Assembly (NCBI RefSeq): GCF_002741985.1
Contig: NZ_APHW01000098.1
Span: forward strand, 1-42,985
Length of the DNA stretch: 42,985 nt
Reading direction: 5' to 3'
Origin: Vibrio rotiferianus CAIM 577 = LMG 21460
GTDB lineage: Bacteria; Pseudomonadota; Gammaproteobacteria; Enterobacterales; Vibrionaceae
Within the stretch, counting starts at the first letter, position 1. Each line of letters begins with the position of its first letter. Position numbers and translations under genes: made by a program. The notes beneath the pieces were generated by a model. It searched no databases and was not told the origin of the DNA. It worked only from the letters and a program-made list of their open reading frames with translations. Positions 7,803 to 16,179 of this stretch are shown in pieces.

Positions 7803-8753
7803 GTGAATAAAAACAAACTTATGAGCGCTGCTGCTCTACTCGCTTCAGTGGTATCAACCAACGTACTCGCTGCTGAAAAAGAGATGACGCTGATGCTGGA
7901 TTGGTTCGTCAATCCAAACCATGGTCCTATCGTGATTGCCAAAGAGCGTGGTTACTTCAAAGAACAAGGTTTGAAGGTCAATATTCAAGAGCCTGCAGAT
8001 CCAAGCACACCACCTAAGTTAGTCGCGGCGGGTAAAGTCGACATGGCGATTTCTTACCAACCAAGCCTAACTATCGATGTCGCGGCTGGTTTGCCACTAA
8101 TTCGCTCTGCGACTTTGATTGCCACGCCACTCAACACGTTGATGGTGTTGGACAACGGTAAGAATGAAAACCTTGGCGACTTGAAAGGCAAGAAGATCGG
8201 TATTGCGATCGCAGGCAACGAAGAAGCGACAATCGGCACCATGCTTGCGCAAGAGAACGTGAAGTTTTCTGACGTACAAATCATCAACGTAGGTTGGGCG
8301 CTGTCTTCATCTCTTGCGTCTGGCAAGGTGGATGCGATTTGGGGTGGTCTACGTAACTTCGAAACCAACCAACTTGCACTAGAAGGTTATAAAGCTAAGG
8401 CCTTTTTCCCTGAAGAACACGGCGTGCCAGCGTATGACGAGTTAGTCTTCGTAGCCAATGCAAAAACCTACGACAAAGAAGCCATCAAGGCATTCAACAA
8501 AGCACTAGAGCAAGCGACCACTTACATCGTTAACCATCCAAAAGAATCTTGGAAAGAGTTTGTGGCTTATTCACCAGACACCCTCAACAACGAGCTTAAC
8601 CAACGCGCTTGGAATGACACGCTAACTCGTTTCGCTCTTCGTCCATCTGCAGTAGATCTGAAACGCTACGATGATTATGCCGAATTCATGTATTCACAAA
8701 AAATCATCGAAACACTGCCAAAAGCGAAAGATTACGTACCGAGCTTTGACTAA
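7803..8753 (+). CDS. thiY: HMP/aminopyrimidine-binding periplasmic protein ThiY
   Basis: 316 residues with a Sec signal peptide (NKNKLMSAAALLASVVSTNV then LAA|EKE). The mature part starts MTLMLDWFVNPNHGP, typical of the NMT1/THI5-like domain that binds thiamine pyrimidine precursors. The start is a GTG at 7803 with AAGGAAG upstream; the longer frame from 7740 would bury the signal peptide. It delivers ligand to ThiXZ. A terminator-like hairpin follows the stop. Confidence 0.93.
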   Translation: MNKNKLMSAAALLASVVSTNVLAAEKEMTLMLDWFVNPNHGPIVIAKERGYFKEQGLKVNIQEPADPSTPPKLVAAGKVDMAISYQPSLTIDVAAGLPLIRSATLIATPLNTLMVLDNGKNENLGDLKGKKIGIAIAGNEEATIGTMLAQENVKFSDVQIINVGWALSSSLASGKVDAIWGGLRNFETNQLALEGYKAKAFFPEEHGVPAYDELVFVANAKTYDKEAIKAFNKALEQATTYIVNHPKESWKEFVAYSPDTLNNELNQRAWNDTLTRFALRPSAVDLKRYDDYAEFMYSQKIIETLPKAKDYVPSFD

Positions 8754-8761
8754 TGCTACTG

Positions 8762-8790
8762 ACCTTAGGCTCAAAGCCTAGGGTCTTTTG
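8762..8790 (+). terminator. Terminator-like hairpin inside the thi operon
   Basis: An 11-bp stem (GACCTTAGGCT / AGCCTAGGGTC, one G-U pair) with a 3-nt loop, then TTTT. It lies in the 54-nt gap between thiY and tenA and could lower expression of tenA-thiM-thiE relative to the transporter, or stabilise the upstream mRNA. Confidence 0.7.
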
Positions 8791-8807
8791 ATAACGAGAT
8801 ACCCATA

Positions 8808-9476
8808 ATGAAATACCAAGATTTGATCGACGCTTGCTACCAAGATTGGCAAGAATACACCGAGCATGCTTTCGTGCAGCAATTGGCGAAAGGCACTCTG
8901 GCTCAACCTTGTTTTCTGCATTACCTAAAGCAGGATTTTCTTTTCCTAAAACAGTACGCACGAGCTTACGCATTAGCGATCTACAAAGCGCGTACTTTAG
9001 ATGACATGCGCCGTGCTCTCCCAAGCGTACATGCATTGCTCGATTCTGAAATCGCCCACCACGTGACTTACTGTGAGCAATGGGGACTGACAGAATCCGA
9101 CTTAGAAAACGAGCCAGAAGATTTCGGCACGGTAGCTTACACCCGTTACGTGTTGGATGCTGGCATGACGGGCGATCTTGTTGATCTTTACGCGGCACTA
9201 GCGCCATGCTCTATCGGTTATGCAGTTATCGGTAAGATGCTGATTGAAGACGAAAACACTGTGCTCGAAGGCAACCCATACGCAAGTTGGATCAACCTCT
9301 ACGGTGGTGAGGAATTCCAATCTGGTGTCGCAAAAGGTGCAGAACACTTTAACCAGTTATTGGCGGAAATCGATATCAACAACCAACGCGGTCAAAACCT
9401 GATTCAGGTATTCAAAACCGCAACGCGTATGGAAGTGGCATTCTGGCAACAAGGTCTGAACGCTCAGCAAGATTAA
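8808..9476 (+). CDS. tenA: Aminopyrimidine aminohydrolase TenA (thiaminase II)
   Basis: 222 residues, all-helical TenA/THI-4 family. It hydrolyses aminopyrimidine from degraded thiamine to HMP. Active-site residues at expected places are Asp43 (KQDF), Cys134 (ALAPCSIGY) and Glu209 (TRMEVAFW). It links ThiXYZ uptake to ThiD: import of a formylamino- or aminopyrimidine, conversion to HMP here, then phosphorylation. Followed by thiM after 12 nt. Confidence 0.95.
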   Translation: MKYQDLIDACYQDWQEYTEHAFVQQLAKGTLAQPCFLHYLKQDFLFLKQYARAYALAIYKARTLDDMRRALPSVHALLDSEIAHHVTYCEQWGLTESDLENEPEDFGTVAYTRYVLDAGMTGDLVDLYAALAPCSIGYAVIGKMLIEDENTVLEGNPYASWINLYGGEEFQSGVAKGAEHFNQLLAEIDINNQRGQNLIQVFKTATRMEVAFWQQGLNAQQD

Positions 9477-9488
9477 TCGGAGAGTCTC

Positions 9489-10279
9489 ATGTTAATTGAA
9501 CAAATCACCCAAGCATTAACCGCAGTACGCCAGCAAAAGCCGTTAGTCGTCAACATCACTAACTACGTGGTGATGAACAACACGGCAAACGCGCTATTGG
9601 CCATCGGCGCTTCTCCAATCATGGCGCACTCCAAGCAGGAAATGGCCGAGATGATGTCGTTCGCTGGCGCACTGGTTATCAACATCGGTACCCTAGACAG
9701 CGTTTGGACACCGCGTATGAGCTATGCCGTAGAGCAAGCCAATGCCAATGGCAAAATCGTTGTGCTCGATCCTGTCGGTTGCGGAGCAAGTTCACTGCGT
9801 ACCGAGATATCACGTGAGATCGCACGCCTTGCAGGCAAGTTAATCATTCGTGGTAATGCCTCCGAAATCATCGCTCTCGCTGGCGAGCAAGCACAAAACA
9901 AAGGAGTCGATGCGTTAGACAGCAGCGACGCAGCACTTGGCGCAGCAACTTCTTAGTCGTAGAGTACGGTGCAAGTGTGGTGATTTCTGGCGAGACTGAT
10001 TACATCGTCACGAAGGAACAAACTGTGCAGCTAAACAACGGTCACGAGATGATGCCATACGTAACCGGAATGGGCTGTACGCTAACGGCTCTAACAGGCG
10101 CTTTTGCTGCTGTTGGTGATAACACCGGACTTGCTGCAGCGGCGGTACTAGGCGTTGTTGGCGAGATTGCAGCGGAACAAGCTCGCGGCCCAGGTAGCCT
10201 TCAAATGAACCTGTTGGATGAGCTTTACCAGCTAGATGAAGAGACACTGGCAAAACGCCTAAAACTCCAAGTGAGCTAA
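9489..10279 (+). pseudogene. thiM: Hydroxyethylthiazole kinase ThiM, frameshifted
   Basis: ThiM phosphorylates hydroxyethylthiazole. The frame from 9489 encodes the first about 150 residues ([20 protein letters not shown] near the N-terminus, [11 protein letters not shown] in the middle) but stops at 9954-9956. The rest ([11 protein letters not shown], then [18 protein letters not shown] with the catalytic Cys) continues in another frame to 10279. One missing base near 9946-9950 (GCAGCAACTTCTTAG) explains this. Restoring an A gives an NFLVVEYGA reading and a 263-residue protein, the normal ThiM length. It is either a real inactivating mutation or a sequencing or assembly error. Confidence 0.93.
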
Positions 10280-10300
10280 GCTTTTCTCTCTTTTAACACT

Positions 10301-10330
10301 AGCCTCTCAATCCTCTTTCAATGAGAGGCT
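10301..10330 (+). other. Intercistronic hairpin between thiM and thiE
   Basis: A perfect 9-bp stem AGCCTCTCA / TGAGAGGCT with a 12-nt loop. It is followed by TAAAGGAAAC, which is the thiE ribosome-binding region rather than a T tract. More likely an mRNA processing or stability hairpin, or a translational control element, than a terminator. Confidence 0.5.
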
Positions 10331-10343
10331 TAAAGGAAACCCA

Positions 10344-10958
10344 ATGAACGCCTATCGTTTATATTTGGTCACCGATGATCGACAAGATTTAGCCACACTA
10401 AAGCGTGTTGTGAGAAAAGCCGTGGAAGGTGGCGTGACCATGGTACAAGTCCGCGAAAAACACGGCGATGTGCGTGCGTTCATCGAACGTGCTCAAGCCG
10501 TCAAAGACATCCTTAAAGATACCGATGTGCCTTTGATCATCAATGACCGCGTTGATGTCGCACTGGCTGTCGATGCTGATGGGGTTCACCTCGGGCAATC
10601 AGATATGCCAGCAAATATCGCTCGTGAGTTGATTGGACCAAACAAAATCCTCGGCTTATCCATCGAAAATGAAGAGCAACTTGCAGAAGCGGACTCTCTC
10701 CCGATTGATTACATCGGTTTGAGCGCAATCTTCGCGACGCCAACCAAAACCAACACCAAAAAACATTGGGGTATTGATGGGTTGAAGATGGCGTTAGAGA
10801 CGACTTCACTGCCGATTGTTGCTATTGGCGGCATTAACGAAAGTAACATTCCGCAGCTTAGCGCCACCGGTGTTCATGGCTTAGCTTTGGTTTCAGCAAT
10901 TTGCCACGCGGAAGATCCAAAAGCCGCATCGGAATATCTGTTAGGGTTGATGCGCTAA
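10344..10958 (+). CDS. thiE: Thiamine-phosphate synthase ThiE
   Basis: A 204-residue TIM-barrel enzyme joining HMP-PP and thiazole phosphate to thiamine phosphate. Landmarks are MVQVREKHGD, the diphosphate/Mg site LIINDRVDVALAVDADGVHLGQ, GLSAIFATPTK, and the phosphate loop VAIGGINESN. AAGGA lies upstream of the ATG. Last gene of the operon. Confidence 0.96.
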   Translation: MNAYRLYLVTDDRQDLATLKRVVRKAVEGGVTMVQVREKHGDVRAFIERAQAVKDILKDTDVPLIINDRVDVALAVDADGVHLGQSDMPANIARELIGPNKILGLSIENEEQLAEADSLPIDYIGLSAIFATPTKTNTKKHWGIDGLKMALETTSLPIVAIGGINESNIPQLSATGVHGLALVSAICHAEDPKAASEYLLGLMR

Positions 10959-10978
10959 CCTTGCTCACGCCTGAACAA

Positions 10979-10998
10979 AGCGCTTATGGATGAGCGCG
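10979..10998 (+). other. Weak hairpin after thiE
   Basis: GCGCT pairs with AGCGC around TATGGATG. There is no clear T tract, so it is a poor terminator candidate. No better one was seen between thiE and pgpB. Confidence 0.25.
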
Positions 10999-11146
10999 TT
11001 CACCTCTCAAAACTTTCAACAGCCCCTCCTTTCACAACGAAGACCTGCGATGTCACTTTCACGCTCGAATTGACAGAGCGTTGATAAGTTTTTCACATCG
11101 GTTGTCGTAAGATAGCCGCCTATTTTCGACTGCTGTATGACTTTTC

Positions 11147-11872
11147 ATGAAAACTAAAAAATACGGTTTGATGATGCTCGCCTTGTTCATTCTTGGCATC
11201 ATCCCACTTTCGCTTTTTGCCTCGTATCACGATCTTACTTCTCATGTTTCTGACGGCACTGGCATTCTCTTTACTCTGCTAACCGATTCTGCGGGCAGTA
11301 AAGGCTTTTTGATCACACTTACGCTGTTGGTGTTGTCGCTTTACCGCTACAAACCTAGCCAGTCTGATTGGATGCAAAAACTCTCCATGCTGGGATTGTT
11401 ACTGGTGATTGGTTTTGCCAGCAAAACAGGCTTGAAGCTGATGACAGAAAGCCCGCGTCCCTACACCGAGCTGCTTGCTGCAGAACAATTGATTGAGCAT
11501 CCAGAAGCGTTTTATCAACTAGAAACCGCTCAGCAAGCGAGTGTGATTAGTGAGATCTCCGAAAAAGTCAGTGAATGGCGCACTCGTCACTGGCAAGGTG
11601 AAAAAGACTATTCCTTCCCATCGGGGCATACGATTTTCGTTTCTATCTGTTTAGCCTTCTTTGGTGGGTTATTTTTGCAGAACAAATGCTATTTCTCTGC
11701 TGCTACCTTATGGGTGTGGGCAATGGGCGTGGCGTACAGCCGTTTGTGGCTCGGCATGCACAGAATTGAGGATTTGGTTGGTTCAGTGGTATTTGTCGCC
11801 ATCGTGTTTAGTTTACTTCCAGTATTCAAAGTGACAAAGAAAGCACCTTTTATATCGCTGGCCGCGAAATAA
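11147..11872 (+). CDS. pgpB: PAP2-type phosphatase, PgpB-like
   Basis: A 241-residue inner-membrane phosphatase with several hydrophobic segments. It carries the complete three-part PAP2 motif: KLMTESPRP (motif 1), PSGH (motif 2), and SRLWLGMHRIEDL (motif 3, with catalytic His and Asp). PgpB removes phosphate from phosphatidylglycerophosphate and undecaprenyl pyrophosphate at the outer face of the membrane. Length and layout fit PgpB; another PAP2 lipid phosphatase cannot be excluded. Single gene ending in a strong terminator. Confidence 0.88.
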   Translation: MKTKKYGLMMLALFILGIIPLSLFASYHDLTSHVSDGTGILFTLLTDSAGSKGFLITLTLLVLSLYRYKPSQSDWMQKLSMLGLLLVIGFASKTGLKLMTESPRPYTELLAAEQLIEHPEAFYQLETAQQASVISEISEKVSEWRTRHWQGEKDYSFPSGHTIFVSICLAFFGGLFLQNKCYFSAATLWVWAMGVAYSRLWLGMHRIEDLVGSVVFVAIVFSLLPVFKVTKKAPFISLAAK

Positions 11873-11890
11873 AGCCTCCTAATCACAGGT

Positions 11891-11924
11891 AAGAAGAAGC
11901 CAGCAATTGCTGGCTTCTTCTTTA
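11891..11924 (+). terminator. Rho-independent terminator after pgpB
   Basis: AAGAAGCCAGCAA pairs with TTGCTGGCTTCTT almost without a loop, followed by a short T run. Strong stem 19 nt after the stop. Confidence 0.85.
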
Positions 11925-12028
11925 TCCGGGCCTGAAAAAGCAGTTTATGAAACAAAAGCTATTGTTTATCAAAGCTCTTTTGGTATGTTTGTATGAGATA
12001 TGTGAACTCACATGGAGGTGAATCAAAC

Positions 12029-12547
12029 GTGTTATTTCTCCCTATTGCCACCCCAAGAACTGAGCTTAAACCGCTAACGAAAAGTGATTGGGATCTGTAT
12101 CGCCGCTTGAGTAGCGAACCACAAATCATCGCGCTTTGTTTTGACCCACCGACCGAAGACGAAATGCGCCAAAAGTTCGAATCACGTTTACCGGCATGGA
12201 CACCGCAAAGCGAGCATTGGTTATGTTTGGTGATTTATGAAAAACAAAGTGCACGACCAATCGGCATCACTGGCTTTGTATTGCAAGATGGTATTGCTGA
12301 AGTCGGGTATTTATTGCTGCCAGAATTTTATGGCCAACAGTTTGGTACGGAATCCCTTACCGGTGTGATTGAGTGGGCGTTTGATCAGCACAAGATTTCT
12401 CAGTTTTCCGCCACGGTCACAGAAGGCAATATTGGCTCTGAACGAGTGCTGGAAAAATGTGGCTTCAAACTCACCGAGACCATCCCTGAAGCCTATGAAA
12501 TAGGTGGGAAAAAGTACGCAGATAAGCTCTATTCATTACAAAAATAA
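12029..12547 (+). CDS. GNAT acetyltransferase, RimJ/RimL type
   Basis: A 172-residue acetyltransferase of the RimJ/RimL-like branch (TPRTELKPLTKSDWDLYRRL start; GYLLLPEFYGQQFGTESL as the acetyl-CoA loop; NIGSERVLEKCGFKL near the end). The GTG at 12029 is chosen because GGAGGTGA lies about 7 nt upstream; an in-frame ATG at 11993 has none. Substrate unknown. First of a run of same-strand genes; the SDR gene begins 9 nt after its stop, so they are probably co-transcribed. Confidence 0.85.
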   Translation: MLFLPIATPRTELKPLTKSDWDLYRRLSSEPQIIALCFDPPTEDEMRQKFESRLPAWTPQSEHWLCLVIYEKQSARPIGITGFVLQDGIAEVGYLLLPEFYGQQFGTESLTGVIEWAFDQHKISQFSATVTEGNIGSERVLEKCGFKLTETIPEAYEIGGKKYADKLYSLQK

Positions 12548-12556
12548 GGACGTGTT

Positions 12557-13288
12557 TTGCAGAAAGTAGTCATCATCACAGGCGCAAGCCGAGGCATTGG
12601 AGCCGCAACCGCCAAATTACTCGCCAAACAAGGCTATGCCGTATGCGTTAACTATCGCGCAAAAGCCAAGGCTGCTGCGAAAGTTGTTCGTGAAATTGAG
12701 GAAATTGGCGGTAAAGCCATTGCCATCAAAGCGGATGTTTCCGATGAGCAGCAGGTGCTCTCATTGTTTGAACAAACCGAACAAGCACTCGGAAAAGTCA
12801 CTCACCTCGTCAACAACGTGGGCATCTTATTCACCCAATCTCGTCTTGCGGACATGAGCCTTGAGCGATTCCAAACTGTGATGAACTCTAATGTGACGAG
12901 CTGTTTTCTTTGTTGTCGAGAAGCAGCAAAACGATTTGAATCTGGCAATTCGATTGTTAATGTTTCTTCTGCCGCATCCCGCTCTGGTGCGCCATTTGAA
13001 TACGTTGATTACGCCGCCTCTAAAGGCGCAATGGACTCGCTAACCAAGGGGTTATCTTTGGAATTAGCTGAGCATAACATCCGCGTAAACGGTGTTCGCC
13101 CAGGCTGCATTTATACCGATATCCATGCCGATGGCGGCGAGCCGAATCGAGTCGACAGGCTCAGTGAAAAAATTCCCCTCAAGCGAGGTGGTACGGTAGA
13201 TGAAGTAGCCAATGCCATCGTGTGGCTACTCAGTGATGAAGCTTCTTATGTCACCGGATCGTTTATCGATCTTGCTGGCGGAAATTAA
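12557..13288 (+). CDS. SDR-family oxidoreductase
   Basis: A 243-residue short-chain dehydrogenase/reductase. Cofactor loop TGASRGIG at about 8-15, NNVG at about 86-89, a catalytic Ser in VSSAAS, and YAASK as the YxxxK motif. The C-terminal DEASYVTGSFIDLAGG is typical of FabG-like enzymes. The arginine after the glycine motif (NYRAKA) suggests NADPH. Starts at TTG with AAGGA about 7 nt upstream. Substrate not predictable; it sits between two acetyltransferase genes with gaps of 9 nt. Confidence 0.9.
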   Translation: MQKVVIITGASRGIGAATAKLLAKQGYAVCVNYRAKAKAAAKVVREIEEIGGKAIAIKADVSDEQQVLSLFEQTEQALGKVTHLVNNVGILFTQSRLADMSLERFQTVMNSNVTSCFLCCREAAKRFESGNSIVNVSSAASRSGAPFEYVDYAASKGAMDSLTKGLSLELAEHNIRVNGVRPGCIYTDIHADGGEPNRVDRLSEKIPLKRGGTVDEVANAIVWLLSDEASYVTGSFIDLAGGN

Positions 13289-13297
13289 GGAGCAACA

Positions 13298-13762
13298 ATG
13301 AAAATCAGACCAGCGACACCCGACGATCTCAATGCACTTTTTGATTTAAACAAGCAGATCAATGAGCTTCACCACCTTTATGCACCACAGGCATTTGTTG
13401 CTCCATCAGAAGAAGACCGAACATTTTTGATTAATATGTTAGCTGATGAAGAACGATTGTTTCTCGTTGCAGAGGAAGGCCAACAAGTACTTGGTTTTAT
13501 AACCGCAACCATCACACAAAATGAAACCATCAGCTTTTTAATCAAAGACCCAATTTGCCGCATTGGCACCATCGTCGTCGATGAAAATCAGAAGTCAAAA
13601 GGCGTTGGCCGAGCCTTAATGGCGGCCGTTGAGCAATGGGCACGCGAGTCAGGTGCAACTCAAGTCCGCTTAGAAGTCATGGAGTTCAACCACAATGCGC
13701 AGCAGTTTTACGACAAGCTGGGGTTTGTTCCCAACTCCCGCCTTATGATGAAATGTTTGTAA
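13298..13762 (+). CDS. GNAT acetyltransferase
   Basis: A 154-residue single-domain acetyltransferase. IGTIVVDENQKSKGVGRALM is the acetyl-CoA-binding beta4/alpha3 segment, and VRLEVMEFNHNAQQFYDKLG is the conserved C-terminal part. AAGGAG precedes the ATG. It follows the SDR gene by 9 nt, third in the probable operon. Substrate unknown. Confidence 0.87.
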   Translation: MKIRPATPDDLNALFDLNKQINELHHLYAPQAFVAPSEEDRTFLINMLADEERLFLVAEEGQQVLGFITATITQNETISFLIKDPICRIGTIVVDENQKSKGVGRALMAAVEQWARESGATQVRLEVMEFNHNAQQFYDKLGFVPNSRLMMKCL

Positions 13763-13880
13763 CGATCACGGCATTTAAGCGAATTTTACTGTTAAAGCTA
13801 ACGTGAATCGCATTTATCTTTCTTGCTTTTTTTCCCTTTTCGAAAAGACGATATGATGTACGAATAAAGGAGATTCGAAC

Positions 13881-14351
13881 ATGATTTATCTTTTCGATTG
13901 GGGAAACACCTTGATGGTCGATTTTCCTCACGCACAAGGAAAAATGTGCGATTGGGAACACGTTGAAACCGTTCCTCAAGCCAAAGAGACTCTGGCTCAA
14001 CTCACACAACATCACCAAGTTTATATCGCGACCAGCGCATCAGATTCCGCGATGGAAGATGTGCAAAAAGCGTTTCAACGAGTCGGGCTCGACCAATACC
14101 TTTCTAGCTACTTTTGCTTTGCCAACCTTGGGATTGCCAAGAATCAGCCTGATTTTTATCTTGCGGTCGCAAAACAATTGGGCGTTGAGCCGAGCCAACT
14201 TACTATGGTTGGCGACTTACCAGAAAAAGACATTTACCCAGCAATGGACGCAGGGTTAAACGTCGTTTGGTTCAATCCTCAAGACCTCCCAATACCAAGC
14301 AAACCCATCCCAAATCAAATACGTTGTTTGTCCGAGTTGCTACGCATCTAA
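13881..14351 (+). CDS. HAD-superfamily hydrolase
   Basis: 156 residues. Motif I is FDWGNT, so the nucleophile Asp is present but the usual second Asp (DxD) is Gly. Motif II Thr/Ser lies in YIATSASDS, motif III Lys in GIAKNQPDF, and motif IV is GDLPEKD. There is no separate cap domain, which fits a small phosphatase-like fold. Gly at the acid/base position suggests altered or weak phosphatase chemistry. AAGGAG lies 8 nt before the ATG. Substrate unknown. Confidence 0.82.
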   Translation: MIYLFDWGNTLMVDFPHAQGKMCDWEHVETVPQAKETLAQLTQHHQVYIATSASDSAMEDVQKAFQRVGLDQYLSSYFCFANLGIAKNQPDFYLAVAKQLGVEPSQLTMVGDLPEKDIYPAMDAGLNVVWFNPQDLPIPSKPIPNQIRCLSELLRI

Positions 14352-14411
14352 CCGGCATACACACAAATACACTTAAGCCACTAAACTTTATGCACCAATC
14401 AAGGAAGATGA

Positions 14412-14912
14412 ATGCAGATTAGACCGATTACCGTCAACGACATTGACCACTTTATTTCGCTCTGGAATCGCGTTTATGAGGAAGGAGAATACTTACGCTC
14501 GCCAGCGCCAGACAAAGCGATGCTGAGTGAGGTAATCACTCGTGTGGAAAAAGAATCCATTCCCCAATTTGTGGCCTTCGATGGAAAACGCCTAGTCGGA
14601 AGCATCGAAATCTTCCCGGCCGAAATGTGTGGCTACGAAGGAGGAGAGTTCGCTAAAACGGGCATTCTCGGCATTCATATTGACCGCCACTATCGAAACC
14701 AAGGGTTAGGAAAGAAGCTACTCACCACCGCCATTCAAAGCGGTTGGCAATATGGCTATGACACTATTGCGTTGAATGTTTACAAGACCAACCATCCTGC
14801 GATTGCCTTGTATGAGAAGTTTGGCTTCGAGCATTGTGGCGAGTTAGGTGAAGTGCTACTGCCTAACGGCAAATATCTGATGAGTCAGAAAATGGTCTTA
14901 AAGCATCCGTAA
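14412..14912 (+). CDS. GNAT acetyltransferase
   Basis: A 166-residue N-acetyltransferase. GILGIHIDRHYRNQGLGKKL is the acetyl-CoA segment, and LNVYKTNHPAIALYEKFGFE is the conserved end. Similar in layout to spermidine or amino-group GNATs, but nothing fixes the substrate. GGAAG lies just upstream of the ATG. Confidence 0.87.
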   Translation: MQIRPITVNDIDHFISLWNRVYEEGEYLRSPAPDKAMLSEVITRVEKESIPQFVAFDGKRLVGSIEIFPAEMCGYEGGEFAKTGILGIHIDRHYRNQGLGKKLLTTAIQSGWQYGYDTIALNVYKTNHPAIALYEKFGFEHCGELGEVLLPNGKYLMSQKMVLKHP

Positions 14913-14983
14913 GTTGATTCTAGTAGCAAGACCACATTGCCTTTGCGATATACTGATCGGAACCCAATATTTACCGCGTACTT

Positions 14984-15436
14984 GTGATGATTGAATATAA
15001 ACCCTTATCGCCAAATCAAATCCCGATGGCTTTGCTATTAGAAGCCGATCCAGACCAAGACAACGTTAATCGCTATCTTGCAAATTCATTGAGTTTTGTT
15101 GCGCTGGAAGAGAACAAGATCGTCGGAACATGCGTGGTGCTTCCGCTTTCAGAAACGCAGGCTGAAATCATGAACGTCTCAGTGGCACCTACGCATCAAC
15201 AACGCGGTATTGGCTCAGATTTATTGCGATTTGCCATTGAAGAGTTAAAAGACCAATCTTTTCAAAAGTTGATATTAGGAACGGGGACGTTTGGTTACCA
15301 ACCGACTTACTATCAACGCTTGGGTTTCAGGGTAGAGAGCGTGGATAAAGATCACTTCTTACTCCACTACCCAGAACCAATTTGGGAGAACGGTATCCAG
15401 CACAAAGACATGCTGCGTCTGTATCTAGACCTTTAA
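14984..15436 (+). CDS. GNAT acetyltransferase
   Basis: A 150-residue acetyltransferase with MNVSVAPTHQQRGIGSDLLR (acetyl-CoA loop) and YQRLGFRVESVDKDHFLLHY at the end, a pattern of the YhhY/ElaA-like small GNATs. Fourth GNAT gene within 3.5 kb. Convergent with the gene at 15451, with only 14 nt between the stops and no clear terminator. Confidence 0.85.
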   Translation: MMIEYKPLSPNQIPMALLLEADPDQDNVNRYLANSLSFVALEENKIVGTCVVLPLSETQAEIMNVSVAPTHQQRGIGSDLLRFAIEELKDQSFQKLILGTGTFGYQPTYYQRLGFRVESVDKDHFLLHYPEPIWENGIQHKDMLRLYLDL

Positions 15437-15450
15437 ACATAAAGGCTTAG

Positions 15451-16110
15451 CTAGCTTTTCATATCCAACTTTTTACCCAAGTATTCAATTTCAAAAGTCG
15501 CATACCCAAGCTGTACCGCTTCAAAAGAGTACATCAGGTTTTGCGCCTGCTGGGCATCTTTCGCCAATACGGCGACGGAGTAAATCGGACGCTCAACACC
15601 ATTCTCCAACACTTGGGTATTGATGTAAGACGACGTGACTAAGCCGGAGTTGTTCAAGCTGATCACTCGCTGCAGATCGACACCCAATACGCGGTCCATT
15701 TCTAACGCCTCAATGCCCTCTTTCCAACGCAACGTCACACTGTAGTTATCACTTTCTGGCGTGTTGTCTAACCATTTGGCGCCTAGTGGTTGAATGCTCG
15801 CGATCTTCACCAAGTCTTGCTGGTACATAGGTAAGTCCTGCAATTTAGTGGCAACTTCCGCCTCGTTATCAGCCGACAACACGAAACGCAGGATCTGTAC
15901 TGGTTTACCATCAATACTGCTTGGTAAAACAAACATGTCTTTCACATCACCTTGTTCGATCAGTTGGCTAAAAGCGGCTTTCTGCTCTGGCAGTGTTTTG
16001 AGAACCTGTTCCGAATCATTAGTGTTCCAAGCCAGTTCCACACCGTAATCAGCAGCAAAGCTAGAGAAAGAAGCCACAGTCAGCGTGCTTAATAGAATGA
16101 GTTTTTTCAT
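15451..16110 (-). CDS. Secreted protein of unknown function, apparently two-repeat
   Basis: 219 residues with a clear signal peptide (KKLILLSTLTVASFSSFA then ADYG). I do not recognise a named family. The mature protein appears to have two similar halves, each an alpha-beta unit ending in a conserved hydrophobic stretch (QILRFVLSADNEAEVATKL, then YSVAVLAKDAQQAQNLMYSF). The LPMYQQDLVKIASIQPL segment recalls ferredoxin-like muconolactone isomerase/YciI domains; that is only a resemblance. The next gene upstream on the same strand encodes cytochrome c', 69 nt away. Confidence 0.7.
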   Translation of the reverse strand: MKKLILLSTLTVASFSSFAADYGVELAWNTNDSEQVLKTLPEQKAAFSQLIEQGDVKDMFVLPSSIDGKPVQILRFVLSADNEAEVATKLQDLPMYQQDLVKIASIQPLGAKWLDNTPESDNYSVTLRWKEGIEALEMDRVLGVDLQRVISLNNSGLVTSSYINTQVLENGVERPIYSVAVLAKDAQQAQNLMYSFEAVQLGYATFEIEYLGKKLDMKS

Positions 16111-16179
16111 AAGGTTACCTTTTCACTTAACGATTTTCTTTTTTGCTTCAATATAAATTCAATGTTGTGGATCACTTGA

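Noticed and set aside
12029..15436. Integron cassette array suggested by several small GNAT genes
   Set aside because: No attC-like (VCR) inverted repeats were found between the genes, and spacings are operon-like.
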